Shown: positions 27,299 to 40,577, counted from the first letter of the stretch. The stretch is 64,000 nucleotides of DNA from Ottowia sp. oral taxon 894 (GCF_001262075.1 NZ_CP012073.1:2861784-2925783); one strand, 5' to 3'. Numbers and translations are program-made. Notes: generated by a model from the sequence alone, not told the origin.

Positions 27299-27429
27299 GG
27301 CGCCGCCAGCGCCACAAACGCCGCAAGGCAAGGCCCAGGCAGCCTGACAACCTGATCGCAATCTGCCTGTTGCAGACGTGTGGGCGTCCAAAGCGCGGCG
27401 CAAAGCGCTCGCAGAAAAAGGGCGGCTTC

Positions 27430-27502
27430 ATCCGCATGCGCGTCCCTGCCGCAGGCCGCCGCTTCAGGCGGCAAGACTTGGCCCTGCCCATGCGGATTTT
27501 TT
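27430..27502 (+). terminator. Branched terminator downstream of era
   Basis: An outer 9-bp stem ATCCGCATG/CATGCGGAT encloses an inner hairpin GCCGCC/GGCGGC, and TTTTT follows. It lies 130 nt after the era stop and is a plausible end of the lepA-era operon transcript; the branched form would also suit the 3' end of a small RNA. Confidence 0.6.
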
Positions 27503-27531
27503 GAGCGCCTCCGCTTGCTTTTCTGGCGCCT

Positions 27532-27622
27532 TATTTCGCTCCTCTAACCATAGCATGATGTCCTAGTGTAGAAAGCGCAGAACGGCATTCATTACCCCTG
27601 AAATCAGCTCCTGTTTTTGATG
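27532..27622 (+). repeat. Interspersed ~90-bp repeat, copy 6 (forward)
   Basis: TTTCGCTCCTCTAACCATAGC-type left end, core ATGATGTCCTAGTGTAGAA, right end AATCAGCTCCTGTTTTTGAT. Placed between the era terminator and dnaE. Confidence 0.9.
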
Positions 27623-27903
27623 TTTCCCGGTCAGGGCCTGCGGAGCGCCGCCCGCCGCGCCTGACCCCGCCGCTTCAATTTGGCGCGCGGCCTGCCGGAC
27701 CGATGCGGAGCATGCGCTGAACGTGCGGGCGCTCAACAGCAGGCCGCAAGCCCAGCCAGGCGCGGGCGCTTGGCACCCGCCCTTGCCCGCAGGCGGCGAA
27801 TGGCAAGGGCGACAATCCCCGCTTTTCCGGTTTCCGTGCGGCTGCCGGCCGCGCTCCGCCGTGGCGCGGGGCCGCTTGTTTCCTGTTTTTTTCCTCTCTA
27901 CCC

Positions 27904-31467
<3,564 letters not shown>

Positions 31468-31640
31468 GCTGTCTGTCAATGAAAAAACCGGCTAATTCAA
31501 TTCATTAGATCGCCAGGCGCCACGCTATGCACAAATGACGAGGCTACGGAATCACCAAGCCAGTTCAAATAGATTCAAAAATATTGCCTCGACATGCTCG
31601 TAATTGCGCAGGACATTCTCGCTTTACTTTGTGTGATGAA

Positions 31641-31659
31641 TAATATGAAAATCATTATC
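31641..31659 (+). promoter_or_regulatory. Fur-box-like operator
   Basis: TAATATGAAAATCATTATC matches the 19-bp Fur consensus at 15 positions by my count, with a perfect right half. It lies 52 nt before the HEAT-repeat gene, in an AT-rich intergenic segment of 240 bases that otherwise shows no gene. Confidence 0.5.
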
Positions 31660-31711
31660 TCCAATAGAAAAAGGTTGTCTGGGTGATAGGTTGCGGAATC
31701 AGCTTTGATAC

Positions 31712-32251
31712 ATGAAAGAAGAATCAAGCTTGGAGATGCTGCTGTTTCAGGCCATGCAGCTCTATGAAGTGCAAACGCTGGAGCCGTTCCTGGCTGCCCC
31801 TGATTGGCGCGTGAGGCGTCAAGCCGCCATGAAGATTCAGCTGCATGGCGGCGCATGGGGCTTCAACCTGGCCAAGCGCTTGCGTCAGTCTGCGAAACCC
31901 GTGCTGCGAGGCATGAGCATGTTCCTGCTTGGTCAAATGAAAGGCGGAAATCCGCCTTTTGTGCAGCAGGGACTGCCATTGCTAATAGATGCGCTCGAAA
32001 ATGACCCATCACCTTATGTCAGGAATGAAGCGGCAGCCGCTCTAGGGCACATTGACGCGCCCGAATCCATTAAAGCTCTCGTCAAGGCTTCAACGGATCC
32101 ATTCGATGAAGTCAGGGCATCAACGGCCTTTGCGCTGAATAATAGCGCATTAAAAAACCATCCTCTTGTGCAAAAGGCGTTGAAACGCCTGCGGCGCGAT
32201 AGATCGAAATCCGTCAGATATTGGTCGGAAGATGACAGCTCTGTTGATTAA
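31712..32251 (+). CDS. HEAT-repeat protein
   Basis: A 179-residue all-helical protein with HEAT-like repeats: WRVRRQAAMKIQLHGGAWGF, PYVRNEAAAALGHIDAPESI and DEVRASTAFALNNSALKNHP, the last two being textbook repeat faces. Such proteins are protein-protein adaptors. A Fur-box-like site upstream suggests iron-dependent expression, which is an inference. Some HEAT proteins of this size maintain membrane redox or haem-related complexes, but nothing here assigns the partner. ATG 31712 is the only good start. Confidence 0.75.
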   Translation: MKEESSLEMLLFQAMQLYEVQTLEPFLAAPDWRVRRQAAMKIQLHGGAWGFNLAKRLRQSAKPVLRGMSMFLLGQMKGGNPPFVQQGLPLLIDALENDPSPYVRNEAAAALGHIDAPESIKALVKASTDPFDEVRASTAFALNNSALKNHPLVQKALKRLRRDRSKSVRYWSEDDSSVD

Positions 32252-32320
32252 TCAGGTCCGCAAGATATTCAGGCGTTTTTGGCTGGAAATCGCCTTTGAA
32301 AAAGCATTTACGGCTTGTGC

Positions 32321-33385
32321 TCAAAGCCGCTCAATGGCCCGCAGCAGCTCATCCACCTGCTGCGCCGTGGTGGCCCAGCTGGTGCAGTAGCGCACCACGT
32401 GGCGGCCGTCCAGCTCCTCCCAGTCGGCAAAGCCGAATTCGCGCACGAAATAGTCCGCCTGCCGGCGCTCAAGAATGGGAAATTGCTGGTTCGTGTTCGA
32501 TTCGCCGTGAAAGGCCACGCCCTTGGCCTCGAATGCCTGGCGGATGCGCCGCGCGTGCGCCAGAGCGCCGTGGCAAATGCGCGTGTAAAGGCCGCCGGTG
32601 AACAGCGTGTCGAACTGAAGGCCCAGCAGCCGCCCTTTGGCGAGCAGGGCGCCGCGCTGCTTCATCAGGGCGCGAAAGTGCGGCTTGAAGGCGTCGTTGC
32701 AAATCACCACGGCTTCGCCAAACAGCGCCCCGCATTTGGTGCCGCCAATGTAGAACACGTCGCACAGCCCGGCCAGGTCAGGCAGCGTGATGTCGCTGAC
32801 CTGCGCGTGCAGCGCGTAGCCCAGCCGCGCGCCATCCACGAACAGCGCCAGCCCGTGCTCGCGGCAGGCCTGGGAGATGGCCTGCAATTCGGCCTTGGCA
32901 TACACCGTGCCCAGCTCGCTGGGGTGCGAGATGTAGACCATGCCCGGCTGCACCAGGTGCTCTTGCGCCGGGTTTGTTTGGTAGTAGCGCGCGTATTCAT
33001 GCACTTGCCGCGCGGTGAGCTTGCCGTCTGTGCTGCGCAGGGTCAGCACCTTGTGGCCGCCCGCTTCAATGGCGCCGGTTTCGTGCGTGGCCACGTGCCC
33101 GGTTTCGGCGGCGATCACGCCCTGCCAGGGCCGCAGGATGCTGGCGATGACGGCGGCGTTGGTTTGTGTGCCGCCCACCAGAAAGTGCACATCGGCCCGC
33201 TCGTCGCGCACGGCGGCGCGGATTTTTTCGCGCGCGCTTTCGCTATACGGGTCCAGCCCGTAGCCTGCGGTTTGCTCCAGATTGGTGGCCGCCAGCCGTT
33301 CCATGATGGCCGGATGGCATCCGGCCAGGTAGTCATTCCCAAAAAACGCCACGGATTTCCTTGCAAAAAAGGGCGGATTATCCAT
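32321..33385 (-). CDS. Low-specificity threonine aldolase / PLP-dependent beta-eliminating lyase family
   Basis: Fold-type I PLP enzyme that would cleave L-threonine or a related beta-hydroxy amino acid to glycine and an aldehyde. Visible are HFLVGGTQTNAAVIASILRP (phosphate loop), a PLP-stacking His in AAETGHVATHETGAI, the Asp in LALFVDGARLGYALHA, and the Schiff-base Lys in FYIGGTKCGALFGEAVV. The 354 residues fit the family. The ATG at 33385 has AAGGG 5 nt upstream. An upstream TTG would add six residues. Confidence 0.88.
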   Translation of the reverse strand: MDNPPFFARKSVAFFGNDYLAGCHPAIMERLAATNLEQTAGYGLDPYSESAREKIRAAVRDERADVHFLVGGTQTNAAVIASILRPWQGVIAAETGHVATHETGAIEAGGHKVLTLRSTDGKLTARQVHEYARYYQTNPAQEHLVQPGMVYISHPSELGTVYAKAELQAISQACREHGLALFVDGARLGYALHAQVSDITLPDLAGLCDVFYIGGTKCGALFGEAVVICNDAFKPHFRALMKQRGALLAKGRLLGLQFDTLFTGGLYTRICHGALAHARRIRQAFEAKGVAFHGESNTNQQFPILERRQADYFVREFGFADWEELDGRHVVRYCTSWATTAQQVDELLRAIERL

Positions 33386-33574
33386 CATCGCCCTTCTTGC
33401 CAAATATCACATGGCGATAAAAATTTGCCGTCAGATCGATGAATTTGGCTGGCTTGTAAAAGCGCAGGCAAAATTTAAATTGCCAATTTTAGAGCGATCG
33501 CTTTGACGGGCTGGCGGCTTGTATTTGGAATCGGGATTTATAAATTCAAAACCGAGCCAGGCTGCGCGCTAAAT

Positions 33575-35074
33575 TTATTCGTCCAAAAAATATATCACGC
33601 CGTCGACGACCGCTCCGCCCGCTTTTCCTTCGCTAGTAGGCGGAATGTAAAAAAAGCTATGTCGCTGCGTCCGTCCGTCGTCGTATCTGAGCGTGAGTTC
33701 ACCGCTATCCAGCGTATATGAGCCCGTGCTACTGCTAGATCTTGTTCCGCCGCCGCCCACATTGCTCATGGCGGCGGAGGAGTAGGCCAAACTGCCGTCC
33801 CTGAAGCGGCCTTTGCCGTCGAAGTCATAGTACCCGCTCACGCCTCCGCCAACGACGTCCAAATCGCCCGAGGCGTTGTAAACGGACATGGAGCCAACGG
33901 CGGTGAATGAGTAGCTGCCCTTTGGCACTTCGTTCAAGATTTGAGCGTTAAAGAGATGGTATCCGCCGTCGCTCCACAAAAACGTGCAGTCCGCATTCTT
34001 GCAGCTATATGTGCTTTGCTTGCCGTCGTTGGCGGTTTGTACGATTTTTTTGCCGTCTTTTTTATACGTGCCGTCGATGCGCGTGCGCCAGTCGGGCTTT
34101 TCTAAACGGCTCGCGTAAGTGCCGTCGTCGCGCAGATAAAAGGATATGTCGGTATTGGTGTTTATGAAGAGCCACTTGCCCGCAAACACGCCCGTGCCTT
34201 TTTGGGTGGCTTTTGCGTCGCTATGCTTTACGCTAGGGTCTTTTGCGTTTGCTGCTTGATTTGCGCTTGAGCTTGATCTGGCTTGCACTGAGCCGCTTGA
34301 ACTTGCCCCGCCTGCCCGTTTTTTGAAGGTGAATACGAGGTCATTGTCCGCCTGTCTGTATTCGAGCGTGTCGCCCTTTAATCTAAATTCGCCCGCATCT
34401 TTATCGAGCGCGTATCTGCCGCTGCCAAGGCTCTGATAGCCGCTGCTTCCCGTGCCCGTCTTGCACGAGCCGTCGGAATTTGCCGCTACCATGTTAATGG
34501 TTGCTTTGCCGCCCGCAATCTGAAAAAACGAATCTTCAAAGCACTTTTGGCCCGCCGTTTTGAACGTCTGCCCCTGTGTCGTAACGGAGACGACGTCCCA
34601 TCTGCCTTCAAGCTCACCCCCGCTTTGCGGCTTGTCGCCATTCATATTGAATTGAGCCTGATTTGTCGCAACGCCCGTGGAGTTGGCCGCATCTTTTTTG
34701 AAGCCGAAAACTATAAATTTTCCTCCGTCCAGGGGCTGCTTTAGCTTGAGTTCATCGCCATTTATCCAAAACTCACCCGCATCCGTGCCGTTTGCGATGA
34801 GAGCGTATCTGCCGCCGCCAAGGCTTTTATATTCGTAGCTTTGTTTGCCGCTTTTGCACGAGCCGCCGCTTGCATCGCTGAGCGTGAATCTTGCGACGTC
34901 GCCGTTGATTTCAAAAAACGAATCCTCCAGGCATTTTTGCCCCGCCGTTTGCATGCTCTGCCCGTTCAATTCGGCTGAGATTATGCTCCATCGACTCTGT
35001 AGTTCGCTTGCGTATAAATTTGGCCCGCAAATTCCGGCAAAAACGCATGCGGCAAAGATCTTGGATTTAATCAT
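33575..35074 (-). CDS. Secreted repeat protein A of a foreign paralogous pair
   Basis: A 499-residue protein with a signal peptide (MIKSKIFAACVFAGICGPNL ... ASELQ). It then has two copies of a domain of about 110 residues, each with the pattern W-S/D-V-x-S ... TAGQKCxEDSFF ... GSCK ... SLGxGRYAL. After a Ser/Ala/Lys linker comes a third domain (FYLRDDGTYASRLEKPDWRT) with a paired-Cys loop YSCKNADCTFLW and a C-terminal domain ending VVDGVIYFLDE. Lipocalin-like or beta-rich surface domains are likely; family not recognised. The start has AAGGA at 5 nt. Codon use is far lower in GC3 than in neighbours. Confidence 0.75.
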   Translation of the reverse strand: MIKSKIFAACVFAGICGPNLYASELQSRWSIISAELNGQSMQTAGQKCLEDSFFEINGDVARFTLSDASGGSCKSGKQSYEYKSLGGGRYALIANGTDAGEFWINGDELKLKQPLDGGKFIVFGFKKDAANSTGVATNQAQFNMNGDKPQSGGELEGRWDVVSVTTQGQTFKTAGQKCFEDSFFQIAGGKATINMVAANSDGSCKTGTGSSGYQSLGSGRYALDKDAGEFRLKGDTLEYRQADNDLVFTFKKRAGGASSSGSVQARSSSSANQAANAKDPSVKHSDAKATQKGTGVFAGKWLFINTNTDISFYLRDDGTYASRLEKPDWRTRIDGTYKKDGKKIVQTANDGKQSTYSCKNADCTFLWSDGGYHLFNAQILNEVPKGSYSFTAVGSMSVYNASGDLDVVGGGVSGYYDFDGKGRFRDGSLAYSSAAMSNVGGGGTRSSSSTGSYTLDSGELTLRYDDGRTQRHSFFYIPPTSEGKAGGAVVDGVIYFLDE

Positions 35075-35166
35075 GGATTTCCTTTCGAGAGTATTTTGCG
35101 AAACCGCTGCACCATGCGGTTTCTGATTTGGTCTGCAAAGTCATAAAAGCTTTCATGACCGCGAGC

Positions 35167-36333
35167 CTAGCGATAAACTTCGCCGTCGATGATCGCCATG
35201 GCCTTCTTGTCTTTGCCGAGCGGCGGAGTGTAGAAAAAGCTGTGGCGCAGGGTCGTACCGTCGTCGTATTTGAGTGTGAGTTCGCCTTGATCGAGCGTGT
35301 ATGAACCCTCGTCGCTGCGCGATTTTGAGCTGCCTCCGCCTATGCCGCCGCCCGCCGTGCCCGAGCTTGCCGTAGCGTATGACGATCCGCCCGAGCTAAA
35401 GCGCCCTTTGCCGTCGAAGCAGTAGTACCCGCTCACGCCTACGCTTACGGTATCGCTGCCGCCCGACCAGTCGTGCAGGGACGATGAGCTGGCCTTTCGA
35501 AACGAGAAACAGTCTTTTGGCATTTCGCTGGCGATTTTGGCTTGAAACATATAATATCCCGTGCCGATCGAGTTCCACAAAAAGGTGCAGTCGTCATTTT
35601 CGCAATGGTAGCTCGTGTCATAATCGTCCTTGCTGGTTATCGTTAGTATGCCGTCCTTGACCTTATACGTGCCGTCGATGCGCGTGCGCCAGTCGGGCTT
35701 TTCCAAACGGCTCGCGTAGGTGCCGTCGTCGCGCAGGTAAAAGGAATAATCCTCGCTCGTGTTTTGCAGCATATTGAATTTCGTTCCGCCGAATACTCCC
35801 GAGCCTTTTTTGTCCGCTCCCGCGTCGCTATGCCTTACGCCAGGGTCTTTTGCGGGATTGCTTGAGCTTGATTTGGTTTGCACCGAATTTGCGCCAGACC
35901 CTGCCTGTGCCGCACTTTTTTTAAAGACGAATACAACCTCTTGCCCGGCGACGGCCTGCTTGTATTCGAGCGTGCCTCCCTTTAGCCAAAACTCGCCCAG
36001 CCCTTTGGTGCTCAGCGCGTATTTTCCGCCGCCTAGGCTTTTGTGGCCGCTTTTACCTGCGCTGCGGTTGCACGAGCCGTCGGGATTTGAACCCACGATT
36101 CCGACCGTCGCTTCATCGCCCGAAATTTCAAAAAACGAATCGCCAAAGCACTTTTGTCCCGCGACTTGAAAGTTCTGCCCCTGCGCTTTTAGCGAAACCA
36201 GCTCCCATCTGCCCTCCAGTTCGCTCGCACTTGAGCTTGGCCCGCCAAACCCGATATAAACGCATGCGGCAAAAACGATGCAAACGCATGCGGCAAAAAC
36301 TTTGGATTTGGCCTTGTTTGCGAAACCTGCCAT
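35167..36333 (-). CDS. Secreted repeat protein B of a foreign paralogous pair
   Basis: A 388-residue paralogue of the gene at 33575-35074, 92 nt upstream and on the same strand. It has a signal peptide (FAACVCIVFAACVYIGFGG), then one copy of the N-terminal domain (FQVAGQKCFGDSFFEISGDE) instead of two. The shared middle FYLRDDGTYASRLEKPDWRT, the Cys pair YHCENDDCTFLW and the end SYTLDQGELTLKYDDG follow. AAAGGAAA lies 4 nt before the ATG. Both genes, their spacers and the flank up to about 36.6 kb share the same AT-leaning base use, which looks like Campylobacter-type DNA. Function unknown; probably surface or periplasmic. Confidence 0.75.
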   Translation of the reverse strand: MAGFANKAKSKVFAACVCIVFAACVYIGFGGPSSSASELEGRWELVSLKAQGQNFQVAGQKCFGDSFFEISGDEATVGIVGSNPDGSCNRSAGKSGHKSLGGGKYALSTKGLGEFWLKGGTLEYKQAVAGQEVVFVFKKSAAQAGSGANSVQTKSSSSNPAKDPGVRHSDAGADKKGSGVFGGTKFNMLQNTSEDYSFYLRDDGTYASRLEKPDWRTRIDGTYKVKDGILTITSKDDYDTSYHCENDDCTFLWNSIGTGYYMFQAKIASEMPKDCFSFRKASSSSLHDWSGGSDTVSVGVSGYYCFDGKGRFSSGGSSYATASSGTAGGGIGGGSSKSRSDEGSYTLDQGELTLKYDDGTTLRHSFFYTPPLGKDKKAMAIIDGEVYR

Positions 36334-36375
36334 AAATTTCCTTTCAAATGAATTTCGGCTCGATCCTGATAGGCA

Positions 36376-36597
36376 ATTTTAACGTTTGCGGGTAAATTCA
36401 ATTAATTTGCGATTAAATTTGGATGTCCTTAAACATTGCATTTGAATTTAATCCGCCAACCCATTTTTGCGCATTTTGCGGTGAGAGCGCCAAAATCCTT
36501 GTCATCTTCGTTCGCGTTAAACCGAGATAAATTCGGCGCCGGGCGCAGCGCCTCCTCTATGCTCATCACGGGCGCAAGGCCTCCTAGGCGTTTCTAT
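36376..36597. other. AT-rich flank of the foreign island
   Basis: Non-coding sequence upstream of the secreted repeat proteins, probably holding their promoter. GC content returns to genome level at about 36600. Confidence 0.5.
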
Positions 36598-36675
36598 TTA
36601 TCTTACGCTCACTGTATCGCTGCCGCCCGGCCGGCCGTGCAGAGACAACGGGCTGGCCTTGCGAAACGAGCGGCA
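36598..36675 (-). pseudogene. Third, fragmentary paralogue of the secreted repeat proteins
   Basis: The minus strand reads CRSFRKASPLSLHGRPGGSD TVSV, clearly matching CFSFRKASSSSLHDWSGGSD TVSV of the protein at 35167-36333. Only about 25 codons remain, fused to local GC-rich sequence at the island edge. Confidence 0.8.
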
Positions 36676-36758
36676 GGGCGCGGCTTCAGGAGCGGCAAGA
36701 AGCAAGGCAAGAGCTGGCGGGAGGGCAGGGCGCCTGCCGCCCCGGGCTGGCGGCAAGG

Positions 36759-37409
36759 TCAATACACCACGGGCAGCGGGTCCAGCGAGCGCCAGATGTA
36801 CCAGGTGGCCACGCTGCGCCAGGGCTGCCAGGCCTGGGCGAGTTCGCGGATGTCCAGGCGGCTGACGGGTTCGCCGCCGAAGTAATTGCGGCTGACGCCC
36901 TTGATCAGGCCCACGTCGTCCAGCGGCAGCACGTCGGGGCGCATCATGTGGAAGATGAGAAACATCTCCGCCGTCCAGCGGCCAATGCCGCGAATGGCGA
37001 CCAGCTCGCTGATGATGGCTTCGTCGGTCATGGCGCGCCACTGGGCGGGGGCGATGCGGCCATCGTCAAAGTGGCGGGCCAGATCGCGCAGGTATTCCAC
37101 CTTGCGGGCCGACAGGCCGGCGGCGCGCATCTCATGCACGCCCAGTTGCAGCACGCCTTGCGGGGTGAAGGCGGCCAGCAGCGCGGCGAAGCGGTCCCAC
37201 ACCGACTGCGCGGCTTTCACCGAGATTTGCTGGCCGACGATGGAGCGCGCCAGCGTGACGAAGGCGTTGCCGCGCGATTCCAGGCAGGCGTCGCCGTACT
37301 GCGGAATGAGGCGGCGCATGACGCGGTCTTTTTTGCTCAGGTGCGCGCAGGCTTCGCTCCACCAGGGCGGGGTGGCGATGGCGGTGCTGTCAGGGGCGGC
37401 GTCTGGCAT
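36759..37409 (-). CDS. DNA-3-methyladenine glycosylase II (AlkA/HhH-GPD family)
   Basis: Base-excision repair glycosylase that removes alkylated purines. The HhH-GPD fold is seen in NAFVTLARSIVGQQISVKAA, the helix-hairpin-helix ELVAIRGIGRWTAEMFLIFH and the catalytic aspartate in VLPLDDVGLIKGVSRNYF. At 216 residues it is the short catalytic form without the AlkA N-terminal domain. ATG 37409 is chosen; the longer frame upstream is low-complexity. Repeat copy 7 lies about 100 bp upstream. Confidence 0.9.
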   Translation of the reverse strand: MPDAAPDSTAIATPPWWSEACAHLSKKDRVMRRLIPQYGDACLESRGNAFVTLARSIVGQQISVKAAQSVWDRFAALLAAFTPQGVLQLGVHEMRAAGLSARKVEYLRDLARHFDDGRIAPAQWRAMTDEAIISELVAIRGIGRWTAEMFLIFHMMRPDVLPLDDVGLIKGVSRNYFGGEPVSRLDIRELAQAWQPWRSVATWYIWRSLDPLPVVY

Positions 37410-37505
37410 GGGCGAGAACAAGAGGCGGGAGAAGGAGATGGCGGCCAGGCGCGCGGCGCTGGCGTGGCGGGCAGGGCAGGGCAGGCAAAGGCGGAAAGGT
37501 GCTGC

Positions 37506-37596
37506 CATTTCGCTCCGTATTCGATAGCATGACCTCCTACGGAAACCTGCGCTGAAGGGGGTTTTGTGGGCCTGAATTTGCTCCTTCTTTTGATGA
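37506..37596 (+). repeat. Interspersed ~90-bp repeat, copy 7 (forward)
   Basis: TTTCGCTCCGTATTCGATAGC-like left end with core ATGACCTCCTACGGAAACC and right end AATTTGCTCCTTCTTTTGAT. It lies between the divergent upstream region of alkA and the end of cysS. Confidence 0.85.
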
Positions 37597-37655
37597 TCGA
37601 AGAGACTTGCCAGCCAGCTGGGGCCAAGCTTCGCGCTGGTTTTCGGAACAGCCTC

Positions 37656-39038
37656 TCAGGCCGCTTCCCAGGTGGTGCCTTGCGGGCCGTCCTTGAGCGC
37701 GATGCCGGCGGCCAGCAGTTCGGCGCGGATGCGGTCGGCTTCGGCAAAGTTCTTGGCCTTCTTGGCGGCGGCGCGGGCCTCGATGCGCGCCTGAATGGCC
37801 GCTTCATCCAGCGCGCTGCCCGCTTGCAAAAAGGCTTGCGGATCGCCTTGCAGCAGGCCCAGCAGGCCGCCCAGGGCCTTGAGCAGGCCCGCGTCTTGCG
37901 CGCTGCGGCTGCGGTTGGCTTCGCTGGCCAGGTCAAACAGAGCGGCCACGGCCTCGGGCGTGCCGAAGTCCTCATCCATCGCGGCCTTGAAGCGCGCTGC
38001 TTGCGGGTGCGCCCAGTCAATGGCTTGCGGCGCCATGGAAGCGGGCGGCACGGCCTGCAAGGTGGTGTAAAGGCGCTTCAAGGCGCCGCGCGCGTCTTGC
38101 AGGTGCGCGTCGCTGTAATTGAGCGGGCTGCGGTAGTGGGTGCGGACGATGAAAAAGCGCAGGGTTTCGGCGTCGAACTGCTCCAGCACGTCGCGGATGG
38201 TGAAAAAGTTGCCCAGCGACTTGGACATCTTCTCGTTGTCCACATTGACAAAGCCGTTGTGCATCCACAGCCGCGCCATGGGCTTGCCGTGCGCGCCTTC
38301 GCTTTGGGCGATTTCGTTTTCGTGGTGGGGAAATTGCAGGTCGGCGCCGCCGCCGTGAATGTCAAAACTCTCGCCCAGCAGCGCGCAGCTCATGGCCGAG
38401 CACTCGATGTGCCAGCCGGGGCGGCCCGGGCCGTAGGGGCTGGGCCATTGGGCGTCTTCGGGTTCGGCGGGCTTGGCGGCCTTCCACAGCACAAAGTCCA
38501 GCGGATCGTGCTTGCCCGCGTCCACGTCCACGCGGCTGCCGGCCTGCAATTCGTCCAGCGACTTACCCGAGAGCTTGCCGTAGCCCGGAAACTTGCGCAC
38601 GGCGTAATTCACATCGCCATCGCCTGCCGGATAGGCCAGCCCCTTGTCTTGCAGCCGGTCAATGAGCGAGAGCATTTGCGGCACGTAATCCGTGGCGCGC
38701 GGCTCGTGCGTGGGCGCCAGCGCGCCCAGCGCGGCAAAGTCGCGGTGCATCTCGCCAATCATGCGGGCGGTGAGCTGGCCGATGGACTCGCCCCTTTCCG
38801 TGGCGCGGCGGATGATCTTGTCGTCAATATCCGTGATGTTGCGCACGAAAGTCACGCGGTAGCCGCTGGCCTGAAGCCAGCGCCGCACCACGTCAAACGC
38901 CACCACCGAGCGCGCGTGGCCAATGTGGCACAGGTCATAAACCGTCATGCCGCACACATACATGCGCACGTGGCCGGGTTCGATGGGGGAAAAATCCTGC
39001 AACGCGCGGGTCAGCGTGTCGTAAATGCGCAAGGTCAT
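37656..39038 (-). CDS. cysS: Cysteinyl-tRNA synthetase
   Basis: Charges tRNA-Cys. The N-terminal zinc Cys and class I HIGH motif are in [20 protein letters not shown]; the other zinc ligands are in [10 protein letters not shown] and [15 protein letters not shown] appears as [16 protein letters not shown]. The 460 residues are standard. It is transcribed opposite to the TPR and cyclophilin genes, with a shared promoter region at 39039-39208. Confidence 0.97.
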   Translation of the reverse strand: MTLRIYDTLTRALQDFSPIEPGHVRMYVCGMTVYDLCHIGHARSVVAFDVVRRWLQASGYRVTFVRNITDIDDKIIRRATERGESIGQLTARMIGEMHRDFAALGALAPTHEPRATDYVPQMLSLIDRLQDKGLAYPAGDGDVNYAVRKFPGYGKLSGKSLDELQAGSRVDVDAGKHDPLDFVLWKAAKPAEPEDAQWPSPYGPGRPGWHIECSAMSCALLGESFDIHGGGADLQFPHHENEIAQSEGAHGKPMARLWMHNGFVNVDNEKMSKSLGNFFTIRDVLEQFDAETLRFFIVRTHYRSPLNYSDAHLQDARGALKRLYTTLQAVPPASMAPQAIDWAHPQAARFKAAMDEDFGTPEAVAALFDLASEANRSRSAQDAGLLKALGGLLGLLQGDPQAFLQAGSALDEAAIQARIEARAAAKKAKNFAEADRIRAELLAAGIALKDGPQGTTWEAA

Positions 39039-39208
39039 GGCAAGGGCGTGGGAGAAGTGGGCTTTTGTGGCGGGCGCGGGGGCCGCAGGCCGCGAAGGCC
39101 GCTCAGAGGGCCGCCCGTGAGGCCGCCCGGGGGAGCAGGCGCTGCAAGGGCGCTGAATAAAATGCCGCGAATTTTAGAAGGCTGCCTCTCGTAGCCTTTT
39201 GTCTTTTC

Positions 39209-39787
39209 ATGCGCCTGATGCCTTCACTCTCTTTCCCCCCGCGCTTTTTCCATCGCCCGCGCCGCGCGGCCATTGCCCTGATGGCGCTGGCTGCGCTGGC
39301 AGGCGGCGCAGCCCATGCCCGGCAAGCGGCCCAGGCCGAGCCGCTGCCCGCCCAAGTCACCCGCCTGGCGCAGCAAGGCCGCACCGATGAAGCCCTGGCC
39401 AAAGCGCGCGAATACCTGGAGCGCGAACCGCAAGATGTGCAGATGCGCTTCATTCAGAGCAACCTGCTGGCGCAAAGCGGCCGCACTGACGAAGCCGAAG
39501 CCGCGCTGGTGCAGCTTACGCGCGACTACCCCGAACTGGCCGAGCCATACAACAACCTGGCCGTGCTCCACGCCGCCAACGGCCATCTGGAAAAAGCCCG
39601 TGAAGCGCTGGAAACCGCCCTGCGCCTGGACCCCGGCTACGCCACCGCGCGCGAAAACCTGGGCGACGTTTACCTGCGCCTGGCCGCCAGCGCCTACGAG
39701 CAAGCCGCCGCCCGCCCCGAATCGGCAGGCGAAGCACGCCAGCGCCTGACGGACAAGGCCGCCGCCATCGGCAAACTGCTGCGCTGA
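39209..39787 (+). CDS. Periplasmic tetratricopeptide repeat protein
   Basis: A 192-residue protein with a cleavable or anchoring N-terminal hydrophobic segment (AIALMALAALAGGAAHA) and about three TPR units: RTDEALAKAREYLEREPQDV, RTDEAEAALVQLTRDYPELA with PYNNLAVLHAANGHLEKARE, and ALETALRLDPGYATARENLG. TPRs act as binding scaffolds. It is located 66 nt before a periplasmic cyclophilin, so a shared role in envelope protein folding is plausible but unproven. Confidence 0.85.
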   Translation: MRLMPSLSFPPRFFHRPRRAAIALMALAALAGGAAHARQAAQAEPLPAQVTRLAQQGRTDEALAKAREYLEREPQDVQMRFIQSNLLAQSGRTDEAEAALVQLTRDYPELAEPYNNLAVLHAANGHLEKAREALETALRLDPGYATARENLGDVYLRLAASAYEQAAARPESAGEARQRLTDKAAAIGKLLR

Positions 39788-39853
39788 AGCGGCGGCGCGG
39801 CTTTCTTTCGCTTTTTTCCCCGCCCCTTTTTTCCATTTCACAAGGAGAGACCC

Positions 39854-40555
39854 ATGAGCTTCATGCGCCTGACCCGCCGCCGCCTGGGCGGCTGCCTGGC
39901 CAGCCTGGCCGGCGCCGCCGCGCTGGCTGCCGCGCTCGCGCTGCCCGCCCACGCGGCCGATGCCGCCCCGCGCGTGCAATTCGTCACCAGCGAAGGCAAC
40001 TTCGTCATCGAGCTATACCCCGACAAAGCCCCCAAAACCGTTGAAAACTTTCTGCAATACGTGAACGACAAGTTCTACGACGGCACCGTCTTTCACCGCG
40101 TCATCAAAGGCTTCATGGTGCAAGGCGGCGGCTTCGACAAGGACTACCGGCAAAAACCCACCCGCCCCTCCGTCAAGCACGAAGGGCGCGAATCCACCGC
40201 CAAGGGCCTGCACAACACCGTCGGCATGGTGGCCATGGCCCGCACGGGTGACCCGCACTCGGCCACCGCGCAGTTTTTCATCAACACCGCCGACAACACG
40301 CGGCTGGACCCCGTCGTCATTCCTGAAGGCGATCCTGTCAAGGAAATCACCATCCACGGCAAAACCTACACCAACATCCCGCGCCAGCAGCTCACGCACA
40401 ACCTCAACCTGTTCGGCTACACCGTCTTCGGCAAAGTCATCGAAGGCATGGACACCGTCGAAAAAATCCACAACGCCCCCACCGGCGCAGGCGGCCCCTT
40501 CCCCACGGACGTGCCGCAAAAGCAAATCGTCATCGAATCAGCCCGCGTGATGTAA
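39854..40555 (+). CDS. Periplasmic peptidyl-prolyl cis-trans isomerase (cyclophilin, PpiA-like)
   Basis: A 233-residue protein with a signal peptide ([20 protein letters not shown] ... HAADAA). The cyclophilin domain has [40 protein letters not shown] and [20 protein letters not shown]. The [13 protein letters not shown] segment carries the catalytic Arg and the hydrophobic pocket. AAGGAGAG precedes the ATG. It is followed after 22 nt by a cytosolic paralogue, an order common in Burkholderiales. Confidence 0.95.
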   Translation: MSFMRLTRRRLGGCLASLAGAAALAAALALPAHAADAAPRVQFVTSEGNFVIELYPDKAPKTVENFLQYVNDKFYDGTVFHRVIKGFMVQGGGFDKDYRQKPTRPSVKHEGRESTAKGLHNTVGMVAMARTGDPHSATAQFFINTADNTRLDPVVIPEGDPVKEITIHGKTYTNIPRQQLTHNLNLFGYTVFGKVIEGMDTVEKIHNAPTGAGGPFPTDVPQKQIVIESARVM

Positions 40556-40577
40556 AGCAACCCCAAGGAGAAACCCC

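Noticed and set aside
37566..39194. A 542-codon plus-strand frame opposite cysS
   Set aside because: Shadow of cysS; no start region, no domain, low-complexity composition.
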